From the IMG/VR virus record IMGVR_UViG_3300030060_007496, positions 1 through 28,505 of that record: DNA of 28,505 nt, one strand, 5' to 3'. Positions within the stretch are counted from its first letter, which is position 1, and each line of letters starts with the position of its first letter. The position numbers and the translations under genes were made by a program. Of the stretch, positions 7,240-14,837 are shown one piece after another. The DNA is from a virus. The notes below the pieces were generated by a model that saw only the letters and a program-made list of their open reading frames with translations, had not been told where the DNA came from and ran no database searches.

Positions 7240-9983
7240 TAGTTGAAAGATCCTCCATCGTAAGAAGTTGTTGTACTAACAAGTGAACTGCCGTTATCAA
7301 AATTGCCACCATCGGCAATTATTACTTGATTCATGGTTGACCAACTTGTAACACCGCTGCCATTAGTGGCAAGAAACTGCCCGTTAGTACCTGTATTATT
7401 CGGAAGTGTCAGCGTATAAGTGGCTGCTGCACTATGGGGTGGTCCTTTAATTTTAACACCATGAGTGTTATTTTCACAGTTAAGTAGTAGTGTTCCAGAG
7501 CCCCTTGTTGCATTACCTTTGAATTCAACTACACCACTTCCATTAGGATCAAATTTGATGTTTTGATTCCCTACTGTGATTACACTTCCTGAGCTATCCC
7601 AATTGGGGCCACCTGTACTCAAATAATCTGGAGTTAATGAACCTGCAGGAATTCCACCATTCCAACTTGGGTTCATTTCTACCCATTGACTGGAATCAGT
7701 ATCTTGGTAATAAACATAAGCACGTCCTTCATCACTATCAAACCAAGCATCACCAACATCTGGATTTGAAGGTGGTGACTGACTAATACTTGTACTACTA
7801 CCTGCATCTACATTTGTTAGGAGAGAGCCATCTCCTGCAAATGATGTTGATGTTAATTTACCTGTACTGGGATTGTAAGTAAGCCCAGTATCAGTTTCGG
7901 CTCCTTGATTTCCTGTGGCTCCGTCTACAAAAACCGGGTAAACAGTTTCATCGCTTGTATTATTAGCAGTTACATTAATGTTGGTTGCATTAGTAGCTGT
8001 ACCTGAAAGATTACCAGCAAAATTAAGTGATGTCAGTATTCCTGAGTTAGGATTATATGTAAGAGAGACATCGGATTCAATTCCTTGAGATCCAGTTGTT
8101 CCATCGGCAAATAGTAAATATACAGTTTCATCTGTAGCATTGTTTGCCGTTACATTAACGTTTGTTGAAATATTTGCAGTGCCATTAAGGTTGCCAGCAA
8201 AAGTAGTTGTGGTTAAAGTTGCTAGGCTCGGATTATAGGTTAATGAAGTATCAGCTTCTGGTCCTTGAATTCCACTGCTACCATTCGAAAATAGTACATG
8301 ATATGCATCGTCTGTAGAAGTATTTTGTGTTACGGTTATATTTGTTGAGGTGTTTGCAGTACCTGTAAGATTACCTGCAAAAGAACCGGCAGTAAGAATA
8401 TTTGTGCTTGGATTATAAGTAAGAGATACATCAGATTCTGCTCCCTGACTTCCGCTAGGTCCATCAGCAAACAACAAATATACAGTTTCGTTCGTTGCGT
8501 TGTTTGGCGTAATATTTATATTAGTTGCCAGATCCGCAGTGCCTGAAATGTTTCCTGAGAAAGTTCCTGCAGTCAGAATTCCAGTACTTGGGTTATAAGT
8601 AAGGGATACATCAGATTCAACACCTTGACTTCCTGTAGTTCCGTCAGCGAATAATAAGTAAACAGTTTCATCAGTTGAGTTATTAGCAACAACGTTTACA
8701 TTAGTAGCAATTGAAGCAGTACTAGCAGTACCTGTTAAGTTACCAGTGACATTACCAGTAACATTTCCTGTAAGATCTCCAGTTACATCACCGGCAAACT
8801 GTACAGATGTTAATAACCCAGTACTGGGGTTATAGAATAAACCTGTATCTGTTTCTGCTCCTTGTGCTCCTGTAGCTCCATCTACAAAGACTGGATATAC
8901 GGTTTCATTGTTAGTGTTGTTGCCGGTAACGCTGAATGTAGTTGCAAGGGTTGCAGTGTCTGCATTACCAGTAACGTTACCAGTAATATTTCCAGTGATG
9001 TTTCCTGTGACGTTACCTGTTAAGTTTGCTGATACTGATGTTAATGAAAGATTTCCTGTACTGGGGTTATAGTAAAAACCTGAATCGGTTTCAGCACCTT
9101 GTGAGCCAGTAGCTCCGTCAACAAATACTGGATATACAGTCTCATTTGTTGTGTTATTTGCTGTAACTGTAACTTCAGTTGCTAAATCGGAAGTACCTGT
9201 GACATCTCCAGTGACGTTACCTGTAAGATTACCGGTTACGTTTCCAGTTACATTACCAGTCACATTGCCGGTTAAATTACCAGCAACGGTTGTGGTTGTA
9301 AGTACTCCAGTGCTCGGGTTGTAATTAAGTCCGGTATCTGTTTTAGCACCTTGTGATCCTGTCGCTCCCTGAGCAAATATGGGATATACAGTTGAGTTTG
9401 AACTGTTGTCTGCTGTTACTGTGAATTGAGAAGCAAGTGCTGCAGTTCCGGTTAGGTTGCCAGTTACATCTCCGGTTAAATCTCCAGTTACATCGCCAGT
9501 TATCGTTCCTGTAACAGTCAGGTTGCCGCCAACAGCAGCACTATTGCTGATTGTTGATGTGCTTCCACTGGTATCGAAATCAAGTGCTCTCCAGGAGGTT
9601 GTTCCGCTAGAGGTCTTACGAGCGTAGTTACCGTCTGTAGAAGGCTCTGTGATGCCTCCAATTGTTGAGGTCGTAGCAGCAGACAGGTTGAACGTCAGTG
9701 TTTGATTGGTTATCTGATCTAGCTCAAACGTTCCACCACCTGTAAGTCCTGTACCAGCTGTAAGAGTAATATCTCCTGTACCTACACCTGAACTATTTTT
9801 ACCAGCAATCTTGATAATGCCGTCGTTAGCAGGACCGGCTGTTGCATTATCAACTTTTAGAAATATAGAAGGATCACCATCGTTAAAGTTTACTGCTAAT
9901 TCACCAAACTCCATCTGTGTACTAGATGGAGCTTTTGCATCATTACCATTCAGTACACTACTTCTTTTTAATTGTAATTTCAT
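7239..9983 (-). CDS. Repeat-rich tail fibre (914 aa)
   Basis: The N-terminus (LKRSSVLNGNDAKAPSSTQM, then EFGELAVNFNDGDPSIFLK) is the usual attachment motif of cyanophage tail fibres. From about residue 155 to 710 it alternates ladders of the tetrapeptide TG(N/D)(V/L/I) with eight copies of a roughly 40-residue unit containing ETVYPVFVDGATGSQGAETD and YNPSTG.LT. Residues about 715-760 hold DVGDAWFDSDEGRAYVYY, and about 800-880 carry GSGTLLLNCENNTHGVKIKG, shared with the 239-aa protein. The composition, rich in Thr, Asn and Gly with few charges, suggests an elongated trimeric beta fibre. AGGAAAG precedes the ATG at 9983. Downstream, the 177-aa gene overlaps the stop (TAATG). Confidence 0.88.
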   Translation of the reverse strand: MKLQLKRSSVLNGNDAKAPSSTQMEFGELAVNFNDGDPSIFLKVDNATAGPANDGIIKIAGKNSSGVGTGDITLTAGTGLTGGGTFELDQITNQTLTFNLSAATTSTIGGITEPSTDGNYARKTSSGTTSWRALDFDTSGSTSTISNSAAVGGNLTVTGTITGDVTGDLTGDVTGNLTGTAALASQFTVTADNSSNSTVYPIFAQGATGSQGAKTDTGLNYNPSTGVLTTTTVAGNLTGNVTGNVTGNVTGNLTGNVTGDVTGTSDLATEVTVTANNTTNETVYPVFVDGATGSQGAETDSGFYYNPSTGNLSLTSVSANLTGNVTGNITGNITGNVTGNADTATLATTFSVTGNNTNNETVYPVFVDGATGAQGAETDTGLFYNPSTGLLTSVQFAGDVTGDLTGNVTGNVTGNLTGTASTASIATNVNVVANNSTDETVYLLFADGTTGSQGVESDVSLTYNPSTGILTAGTFSGNISGTADLATNINITPNNATNETVYLLFADGPSGSQGAESDVSLTYNPSTNILTAGSFAGNLTGTANTSTNITVTQNTSTDDAYHVLFSNGSSGIQGPEADTSLTYNPSLATLTTTTFAGNLNGTANISTNVNVTANNATDETVYLLFADGTTGSQGIESDVSLTYNPNSGILTSLNFAGNLSGTATNATNINVTANNTSDETVYPVFVDGATGNQGAETDTGLTYNPSTGKLTSTSFAGDGSLLTNVDAGSSTSISQSPPSNPDVGDAWFDSDEGRAYVYYQDTDSSQWVEMNPSWNGGIPAGSLTPDYLSTGGPNWDSSGSVITVGNQNIKFDPNGSGVVEFKGNATRGSGTLLLNCENNTHGVKIKGPPHSAAATYTLTLPNNTGTNGQFLATNGSGVTSWSTMNQVIIADGGNFDNGSSLVSTTTSYDGGSFN
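7850..9510 (-). repeat. Eight-unit fibre repeat with 12-nt TGNV ladders
   Basis: Within the 914-aa fibre, eight roughly 40-residue units occur between about 7850 and 9430. They are separated by runs of a 12-nt unit encoding TGNV, TGDV or TGNL, especially near 8725-8795, 8965-9030, 9195-9285 and 9445-9510. The units are alike in protein but differ at many third codon positions. Bounds are approximate. Confidence 0.8.
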
Positions 9984-10008
9984 TGCTTACTTTCCTGAGA
10001 AGTACTGT

Positions 10009-10275
10009 TTATCCTGGGTCTATTTTATCAATTTCCTCTTTAAACTCCTTAGCAATCATTTCCTGCAATTCTTTGTTGAACCCCTTTAGTTCAGATTCGA
10101 GTTGTTTTTGTAAAGTAATAGATAGTAAATGTTGGTATTTCATTAGTTGCTCGACTGTAGACTTCAAGCTTGCTTGTAATACTTCAACGTCTTTGCACCC
10201 TTCTACTTCGTCATATATAACCCGCATTTTGAGTTGTTTCTCTAGTGGTATTTCAAAATCCTGAGGTTTAAACAT
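10009..10275 (-). CDS. NblA-like small protein (88 aa)
   Basis: A short, fully helical protein with no hydrophobic segment. Residues 7-53 (FEIPLEKQLKMRVIYDEVEG, then LMKYQHLL) resemble the NblA family layout, in which a 'LSLEQQF.LR' helix is followed by a second helix ending near 'Y.HLL'. NblA is a small adaptor that directs phycobilisomes to Clp protease, and copies are known in freshwater cyanophages such as Ma-LMM01. The C-terminal 30 residues, rich in Lys and Glu, extend beyond the usual length of about 60. The protein lies between virion genes, 25 nt before the 914-aa fibre start and 40 nt after the 580-aa gene. Family membership rests on pattern only; it could instead be an unrelated coiled-coil structural or chaperone protein. 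Confidence 0.5.
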   Translation of the reverse strand: MFKPQDFEIPLEKQLKMRVIYDEVEGCKDVEVLQASLKSTVEQLMKYQHLLSITLQKQLESELKGFNKELQEMIAKEFKEEIDKIDPG

Positions 10276-10315
10276 CTATTAATACTATTATTATCAATGG
10301 TAGCGAATCAATTGA

Positions 10316-12058
10316 TTAGATAAGATCAGCATTAATTGGACCACGTCTGCCGAGCATAATACTTCCAACTTCTGTATCTGATTTCTGTACTAGCTGACCG
10401 ATTGTATATATGAAATCTAGCAGACTGATCTCAGATCGTTCAGTTGATACTGATGTAATTTCCGACACTGCTTTGTCCATTTCTTTTGCTAGCTGTTCTT
10501 CAAATTTAATGCGAGAATCTGCTACTGGATAAGATGATGGTTCAATTACTCTTAACTCATCTAAGAACATTCCAGCAATCGTATGTTTACAGCAGCGTAA
10601 ATCGTACTTATCTCTTGCTGTCTTCCAGCTATTGATAATACCTGACATCTCAAAACTCATAGCTTCTTTATCCTTGTTTTGTCCTGCACTAGGCATTGGA
10701 TACTTAATCTGTCTATTACGTTTTAATCTGGCTTCAATTAATGCTCCATATAATGATTCAGGGGCTGACAACATCCCCTTTGTATAACTTGAGCAATTAC
10801 AAGCAATACTCTCTTCTAGTTTTAGTGTGTCATTTGCTAGCCATGTTTGATCTATCCAAGGATCTACATCAATAACAACTTGATCTTTTACCTCACCTGA
10901 AACAGTGGTTTGCTTTGAAAAACTGTAGTCCGACCATACAAAATATCCATCACTAGCATCTCCGTGTAAGGTCAGCTTTGATTCGTATGGTACGACAGTT
11001 ATTTCAGCATTTAAGCCATTGTTAGATTGTTTTACCGATTTGATATATACAGGCGGTGTTTCGACTGAATACTGTGTAATACGCGGTTCAAGCAACGAAG
11101 CAGAGAAATACTGTCTTCCCCAATATGGTTGGTATGGCTCCTTTTCAACCTTATAAGAATCAACCATCGTAATTGATCCAGCTGTAGTACTAAAGATGAC
11201 TGGAGTTGTTGCTGGCATAAACAGCTCATCATCAGAAGTTAGTTGGCTCACGTCAAATATTTTTATTGACTTATTTGTTTCGCTCATAGTCATTTTGACT
11301 GTTATATCATGAGGCCCATCTGTATATGTCAATCCAGCTGTGTGGAATGATGGCATATCACTTACTACAATCAACTGACCTTCCAAGCTATTTATATTTC
11401 CACCATTGTTAGTGACAAATGCAGAACTATTCAGTCCACTCCATGGAACTGTGTAAATTGATTGGTTGTTTTCACTATGGGATTTAGCAGAGAAGACTAC
11501 AGGCCGGTTGTCTGACCCCATCATTAGTTTCAAACTTGCACTAACTTTTCCGTTAGTAAATCTCTCACCTATTAGCTTTTGAATTAACGGGTCATATGTA
11601 GCAATGCTTGTCCATATTTGTTCCCTTGCTTTCTGCTCTGTGTATATTTGATCATCGTTAAAGACTTGAGTACCTATGGTTCCGAATGTAGGCTGTCCAG
11701 CAATAGTTCTCTTAGCTACATAACGAACACTTGTATCCGAAAGTTTTGAGGGGAAACGTCTTACAGTAAAGCTTGTAACTAACTTATCAACTGTGTTTGC
11801 AAATATAGCAGCTGTTAATCCGGTTGTATAGTCAACATAGTCAGCCTTTGTATAAAGCTCATAGCCTCTTCTCCATCTAGCCCATTTGCTATCAATATTA
11901 TATTTTTCAACAGCAGAACGAGTTATCAAAGTACCAAATTGTCGATCACTTGGATATGATCCAGCAGCTCCAGGTCCAGAACTTACCTTCGTACTTTTAT
12001 TTAGAGGTTTAAATCTAAACGAATCTACCTTTCCAAAACCATTGTTCTTTCTAGGCAT
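10316..12058 (-). CDS. Conserved virion-region protein with SWIM-like CxC...CxH set (580 aa)
   Basis: I do not recognise a named family. The N-terminal 60 residues are basic with Pro/Gly (SGPGAAGSYPSDRQFGTLIT), and the middle part (about 200-400) is beta-rich. The C-terminal part has Cys420-x-Cys422 and, 67 residues later, Cys490-x-His492 next to Cys489, matching the CxC...CxH order of a SWIM zinc finger but with a long insert. SWIM fingers bind DNA or protein. The last 80 residues are helical. Size and position between small head-tail candidates and the fibres suggest a tail, neck or baseplate component. The start ATG has AAGGAGG unusually far upstream (18 nt), inside the preceding gene. Function is unassigned. 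Confidence 0.8.
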   Translation of the reverse strand: MPRKNNGFGKVDSFRFKPLNKSTKVSSGPGAAGSYPSDRQFGTLITRSAVEKYNIDSKWARWRRGYELYTKADYVDYTTGLTAAIFANTVDKLVTSFTVRRFPSKLSDTSVRYVAKRTIAGQPTFGTIGTQVFNDDQIYTEQKAREQIWTSIATYDPLIQKLIGERFTNGKVSASLKLMMGSDNRPVVFSAKSHSENNQSIYTVPWSGLNSSAFVTNNGGNINSLEGQLIVVSDMPSFHTAGLTYTDGPHDITVKMTMSETNKSIKIFDVSQLTSDDELFMPATTPVIFSTTAGSITMVDSYKVEKEPYQPYWGRQYFSASLLEPRITQYSVETPPVYIKSVKQSNNGLNAEITVVPYESKLTLHGDASDGYFVWSDYSFSKQTTVSGEVKDQVVIDVDPWIDQTWLANDTLKLEESIACNCSSYTKGMLSAPESLYGALIEARLKRNRQIKYPMPSAGQNKDKEAMSFEMSGIINSWKTARDKYDLRCCKHTIAGMFLDELRVIEPSSYPVADSRIKFEEQLAKEMDKAVSEITSVSTERSEISLLDFIYTIGQLVQKSDTEVGSIMLGRRGPINADLI

Positions 12059-12066
12059 ATTATTGT

Positions 12067-12573
12067 TTAATAGAATCCTCCTTGAATTCCTACAACTGGT
12101 GCATCGGTAATACTTGCAGCAGTTGATTCAATAGCTGCCCAAAGACACTTACCTTTAGGTACATAAATTGCATTAAGCATTGCTTGCTGATCCGCAACAC
12201 TTCCGTTTGCAACCTGCGGTACAGGTGCTAGGATTGTAGGCATTGCTGTGAAATACGTAAGTTCTCCTTCCGTAGTTGCTGATGTTAATCTTCCGATAAA
12301 TCTGGCATTCTCACTTCGCAGGAAGTCACTGTCAACCGTTATATAAAAGTTGACTTTATGTGCATTAGATCCTGAACGTGAAATACAGTAAACAGATTCA
12401 AGAATAGCCCCATCGTTTGCTGTGCAATCAAGGAATCTTTTTGCCTGGTTCGTACCTCCAAGGTCACTCTGTGGAGCTGATGTGTTACCTGTCACGTTTG
12501 TAGTAAGAATCTCAAGTTCGTGAAATACCCTATCTACAAGTAACGGTTGCTTATTTGTTGCTGTTGATGCCAT
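12067..12573 (-). CDS. Hypothetical virion-region protein (168 aa)
   Basis: The sequence begins MASTATNKQPLLVDRVFHEL and has a central beta-rich part (AHKVNFYITVDSDFLR, TEGELTYFTAMP) and a C-terminal GKCLWAAIESTAAS stretch. No catalytic motif or membrane segment is visible. The start is supported by AGAGG 9 nt before the ATG, and it overlaps the stop of the 176-aa gene as TAATG. The size and beta content would suit a tail-completion, neck or decoration protein, but no family is recognised. Confidence 0.75.
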   Translation of the reverse strand: MASTATNKQPLLVDRVFHELEILTTNVTGNTSAPQSDLGGTNQAKRFLDCTANDGAILESVYCISRSGSNAHKVNFYITVDSDFLRSENARFIGRLTSATTEGELTYFTAMPTILAPVPQVANGSVADQQAMLNAIYVPKGKCLWAAIESTAASITDAPVVGIQGGFY

Positions 12574-13103
12574 TACGCTTTACCTCTTTTTCCGGTTTTC
12601 ATGTTAATACCTTTGCCTACCATAGCTTCTGCACTTTGAACGCCTTGTGGCGCTACTGACATTGAATTAGTAAGCAGATCTTGTGGTCCCATACCATCAG
12701 GAGCTACTCCAGGCATTCCTGTAATTCCTAGTGCACTTGCAAATAATCCTCTTTTGGATGCATCCGCAAATGCATGCTGTCCTTCTAGCATTGATTGCGC
12801 CATTGGATCTGGTGTAGGTGCCGCTTGACCTGTACCCTGTTGAAATCCGGTGCCACTCACCATGTTCTGAGGCTTGCCTGATGCTGCTACTGGGAATGAA
12901 CCTCCCAATTGAGTGGGGTTAACCATTCCAGAATCACCATATGGATACTGATTTACGCCAGACAAACTGCTTGGCACTAGCCCTACATCAGCATTCATAG
13001 GATTATTATTCATCGGCCCGCCAGGAACGTATGCATTATTCTTGGCAACTTTAAATCTGTTGGGATCAAGAAGTGAAATCTTGTCCATTTTTGATTTAGC
13101 CAT
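12573..13103 (-). CDS. Pro/Gly/Met-rich hypothetical protein (176 aa)
   Basis: A longer reading starts at 13112, but that ATG directly abuts the AAGGGGAG sequence. The ATG three codons later (13103) has this strong Shine-Dalgarno at a spacing of 9 nt and is the better start. The product is rich in Pro, Gly, Asn, Met and Gln (NNPMNADVGLVPSSL, APTPDPMAQSMLEGQ) and ends with a basic tail. It resembles the low-complexity, probably disordered proteins common among virion genes. It overlaps the 99-aa gene by 8 nt upstream and the 168-aa gene by TAATG downstream. Function unknown. Confidence 0.75.
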   Translation of the reverse strand: MAKSKMDKISLLDPNRFKVAKNNAYVPGGPMNNNPMNADVGLVPSSLSGVNQYPYGDSGMVNPTQLGGSFPVAASGKPQNMVSGTGFQQGTGQAAPTPDPMAQSMLEGQHAFADASKRGLFASALGITGMPGVAPDGMGPQDLLTNSMSVAPQGVQSAEAMVGKGINMKTGKRGKA

Positions 13104-13395
13104 AAAGCTCATCTCCCCTTTGTACAGGATTATTTAAGTTGGCAAGGTAACTTTTGCCTTGGATGCCTAATGCTAATTTCTGCTCATCCATATTCATAGG
13201 TGTGTCACCCACAGGATTAAAGGGATTTGCTCCACCATGCTGTGCAAGAGCAGCCTTTAATGAGCTTTGATAATCATTTTCCCTACTGTTTGTTTTATGG
13301 GGATGCCATCCGCCATCCACAGGAATTTGTCTCATTGATAATGTAGCTACATCTAAAACTATTCTACAAACTAGCGCCAAGAAGCTGCTAGCCAC
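13096..13395 (-). CDS. Hypothetical small protein (up to 99 aa, start uncertain)
   Basis: The frame opens at a GTG at 13395 inside the end of the 164-aa gene, giving a 25-nt overlap. The first 20 residues (MASSFLALVCRIVLDVATLS) are hydrophobic and lie partly within that overlap. An ATG at 13335 would give a 79-residue protein starting MRQIPVDGGWHPHKTNS, which looks more natural. Neither start has a clear Shine-Dalgarno. The remainder is soluble and rich in Asn, Gln and Gly. Conservation of this small frame is plausible because it fills the gap exactly and carries the strong ribosome-binding site for the next gene. Function unknown. Confidence 0.6.
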   Translation of the reverse strand: MASSFLALVCRIVLDVATLSMRQIPVDGGWHPHKTNSRENDYQSSLKAALAQHGGANPFNPVGDTPMNMDEQKLALGIQGKSYLANLNNPVQRGDELYG

Positions 13396-13865
13396 AATCT
13401 AGATCCAACAGATGTATCTGCTGGTCCTGGCAGAGCCATTACATATTCCCCTCCAGATCTTTCAAATGCATATCTTTGTACGTCTGGCCTTCTATAATTT
13501 GGTACGTATAGTGATTCAGCAAGTCGATCTACTTCTCTTAGATATATTTCTCGGAAATAAGAATCGCCTTTGAGCGGGTCTGATGTGCTAATCTGACGTT
13601 GAACATCACCTGTAATAAATTCCTGTCTTGATGGATTAAGTCTTGAAGTTGTGCCTTCTAAGAAATCATCAGGAATTGCTGCACTTGCTTTCCAAGCAAC
13701 GTCGCAACGCTTTAGGTGGTAGATAATTTGATCATGCCAGTATTCATCTGGAATTAGTGCCATTGCTTCTTCCAGCTTCCCACGGTCACCAGCTGGAATT
13801 TGAGCACCGGAGTTGTAACCTAGGTGAAACCTTGTACGAGATTTGTCGTATTCAGAAAGCTGCAT
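13371..13865 (-). CDS. Candidate head-completion/neck protein (164 aa)
   Basis: The sequence starts MQLSEYDKSRTRFHLGYNSG and contains EEAMALIPDEYWHDQIIYHL and YLREVDRLAESLYVPNYRRP. It is a compact, mainly helical soluble protein. The size and location downstream of the capsid genes fit a head-tail connector or head-closure protein, but this is inference from position only. The start overlaps the stop of the 140-aa gene as TGATG, with a weak GGGAAT upstream. Its 3' end overlaps the next small gene if that gene uses its GTG start. Confidence 0.75.
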   Translation of the reverse strand: MQLSEYDKSRTRFHLGYNSGAQIPAGDRGKLEEAMALIPDEYWHDQIIYHLKRCDVAWKASAAIPDDFLEGTTSRLNPSRQEFITGDVQRQISTSDPLKGDSYFREIYLREVDRLAESLYVPNYRRPDVQRYAFERSGGEYVMALPGPADTSVGSRLWLAASWR

Positions 13866-14287
13866 CAGATGATTCCCGACTGCATCATTTGACCTTGATT
13901 GCTATACGCCTGAGCTAATGCGTTAGCTAACAACTGCTCATCCCTCGAGTTAAGAGGCTGACCCATAGCGGCTTTTGCAATTGCTTCAGCAGCGGGAACT
14001 GTGTTGTTGATCTGGCTTTGGATTCCATAACCAGCACCTCCTCCTAAGGCAAAGGCACCAAGAGCTAATCCAGCAGGGCGTTTCATTGCCCTGAACATTC
14101 CCATAGGTTTTTTACCCCGTACTCTTCTACCTAGATTGATAGCTGAGTTTGCTCCTCTACCAACAAGAGCACCTGCAGCAGCTGAACTAGCTCCAACGCC
14201 CAATCCCATAAGCTCAGGAGAAGGTTGATTTTGTTCTTCCAGCATTGCTTGTAAAGCAAGCATCTGCTCCTGCTGAGGTGTAAGCAT
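13865..14287 (-). CDS. Ala/Gly-rich hypothetical protein with hydrophobic segments (140 aa)
   Basis: Residues about 28-45 (GLGVGASSAAAGALVGRG) and 72-90 (GLALGAFALGGGAGYGI) are two small-residue-rich hydrophobic stretches separated by a basic stretch (RRVRGKKPMGMFRAMKRP). This is the pattern of phage internal virion proteins or membrane-active tail proteins delivered at infection, though it could simply be a disordered structural protein. The C-terminus is helical and Gln-rich. The start has only a weak ribosome-binding site. The stop overlaps the start of the 164-aa gene (TGATG). Confidence 0.72.
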   Translation of the reverse strand: MLTPQQEQMLALQAMLEEQNQPSPELMGLGVGASSAAAGALVGRGANSAINLGRRVRGKKPMGMFRAMKRPAGLALGAFALGGGAGYGIQSQINNTVPAAEAIAKAAMGQPLNSRDEQLLANALAQAYSNQGQMMQSGII

Positions 14288-14319
14288 TTATAAATTGCCT
14301 AATTGTTGCTAGTACTAGT

Positions 14320-14754
14320 TTAACTAATAAAAATTAAGTCCTCTTCAATCATTTGATCCCAGTTCACTCTGGGGATATTTTCAAGCTGTTTGAGGTTTGC
14401 AAAACGTTCACCACTTAGTGACATGCGTAATTCAATAATTCTTTTCGCTGTTGTGTAGCCAACACCGGGTAGCCTTTTCTGAATTTGTTCAGCTGTTGCT
14501 GCGTTTAAGTTTAAACGAGTATCTTCACTGGGTACTGCTGATGGCGGCGGAGCATCCTCTTCTGATACCTCTAATACAGGCACATTGATTTTAGTAAGCC
14601 TTCCTTTGTCTTTATCATATGGGACGAGCTGCTCTAGTGTCATGTAAACAATATTGCCTCCTCCATCTTTTACCATCGCATATTCTTTGTCTACTTTGCT
14701 TAGTAGCTCTACAAGTTTTCCAGTTTTTTGATCTTGAAATAGATTGGCAGACAT
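14320..14754 (-). CDS. Helix-hairpin-helix (ComEA-like) protein (144 aa)
   Basis: Residues about 80-144 form a helix-hairpin-helix unit: LNLNAATAEQIQKRLPGVGY followed by TTAKRIIELR, then a second hairpin around LKQLENIPRV. This is the DNA-binding layout of ComEA and related proteins. Unlike bacterial ComEA there is no signal peptide or membrane anchor. The N-terminal 60 residues hold a small SH3-like beta pattern (GGGNIVYMTLEQLVPYD), and an acidic Pro-rich linker joins the parts. It is the first gene after the terminator behind the capsid genes, so a weak upstream TATAAT could start its transcript. A role binding DNA at the head-tail junction or in the packaged genome is a guess from context. 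Confidence 0.85.
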   Translation of the reverse strand: MSANLFQDQKTGKLVELLSKVDKEYAMVKDGGGNIVYMTLEQLVPYDKDKGRLTKINVPVLEVSEEDAPPPSAVPSEDTRLNLNAATAEQIQKRLPGVGYTTAKRIIELRMSLSGERFANLKQLENIPRVNWDQMIEEDLIFIS

Positions 14755-14777
14755 TATATTCTGGGGTACATGCTTTC

Positions 14778-14783
14778 ATTATA
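14778..14783 (-). promoter_or_regulatory. Possible -10 element for the helix-hairpin-helix gene
   Basis: TATAAT on the minus strand, 23 nt before the ATG at 14754 and directly after the terminator that closes the capsid genes. No -35 match is seen at a proper spacing, so the call is weak. The placement between a terminator and a gene start is what supports it. Confidence 0.3.
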
Positions 14784-14790
14784 GTGACAT

Positions 14791-14817
14791 AAAAAAAGCG
14801 CCTCCGGGGAAGCGCTT
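14791..14817 (-). terminator. Intrinsic terminator after capsid genes
   Basis: Read leftwards, the stem AAGCGC...GCGCTT (14812-14817 with 14796-14801) encloses a 10-nt G/C-rich loop and runs into seven T residues. It lies 21 nt after the stop of the 222-aa head protein. It would separate the abundant capsid transcript from the head-tail genes. Confidence 0.85.
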
Positions 14818-14837
14818 GTCTTATTATCTGATTGTTA

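Noticed and set aside
11389-11396. TATAAATA on the minus strand within the 580-aa gene
   Set aside because: It lies deep inside coding sequence with no gene start nearby; an AT-rich octamer is expected by chance at about this rate.
14308-14318. CTAGTACTAG palindrome in the gap after the helix-hairpin-helix gene
   Set aside because: It is only 10 nt, in an AT-rich gap, without a partner or T-run; not enough to call an operator or terminator.
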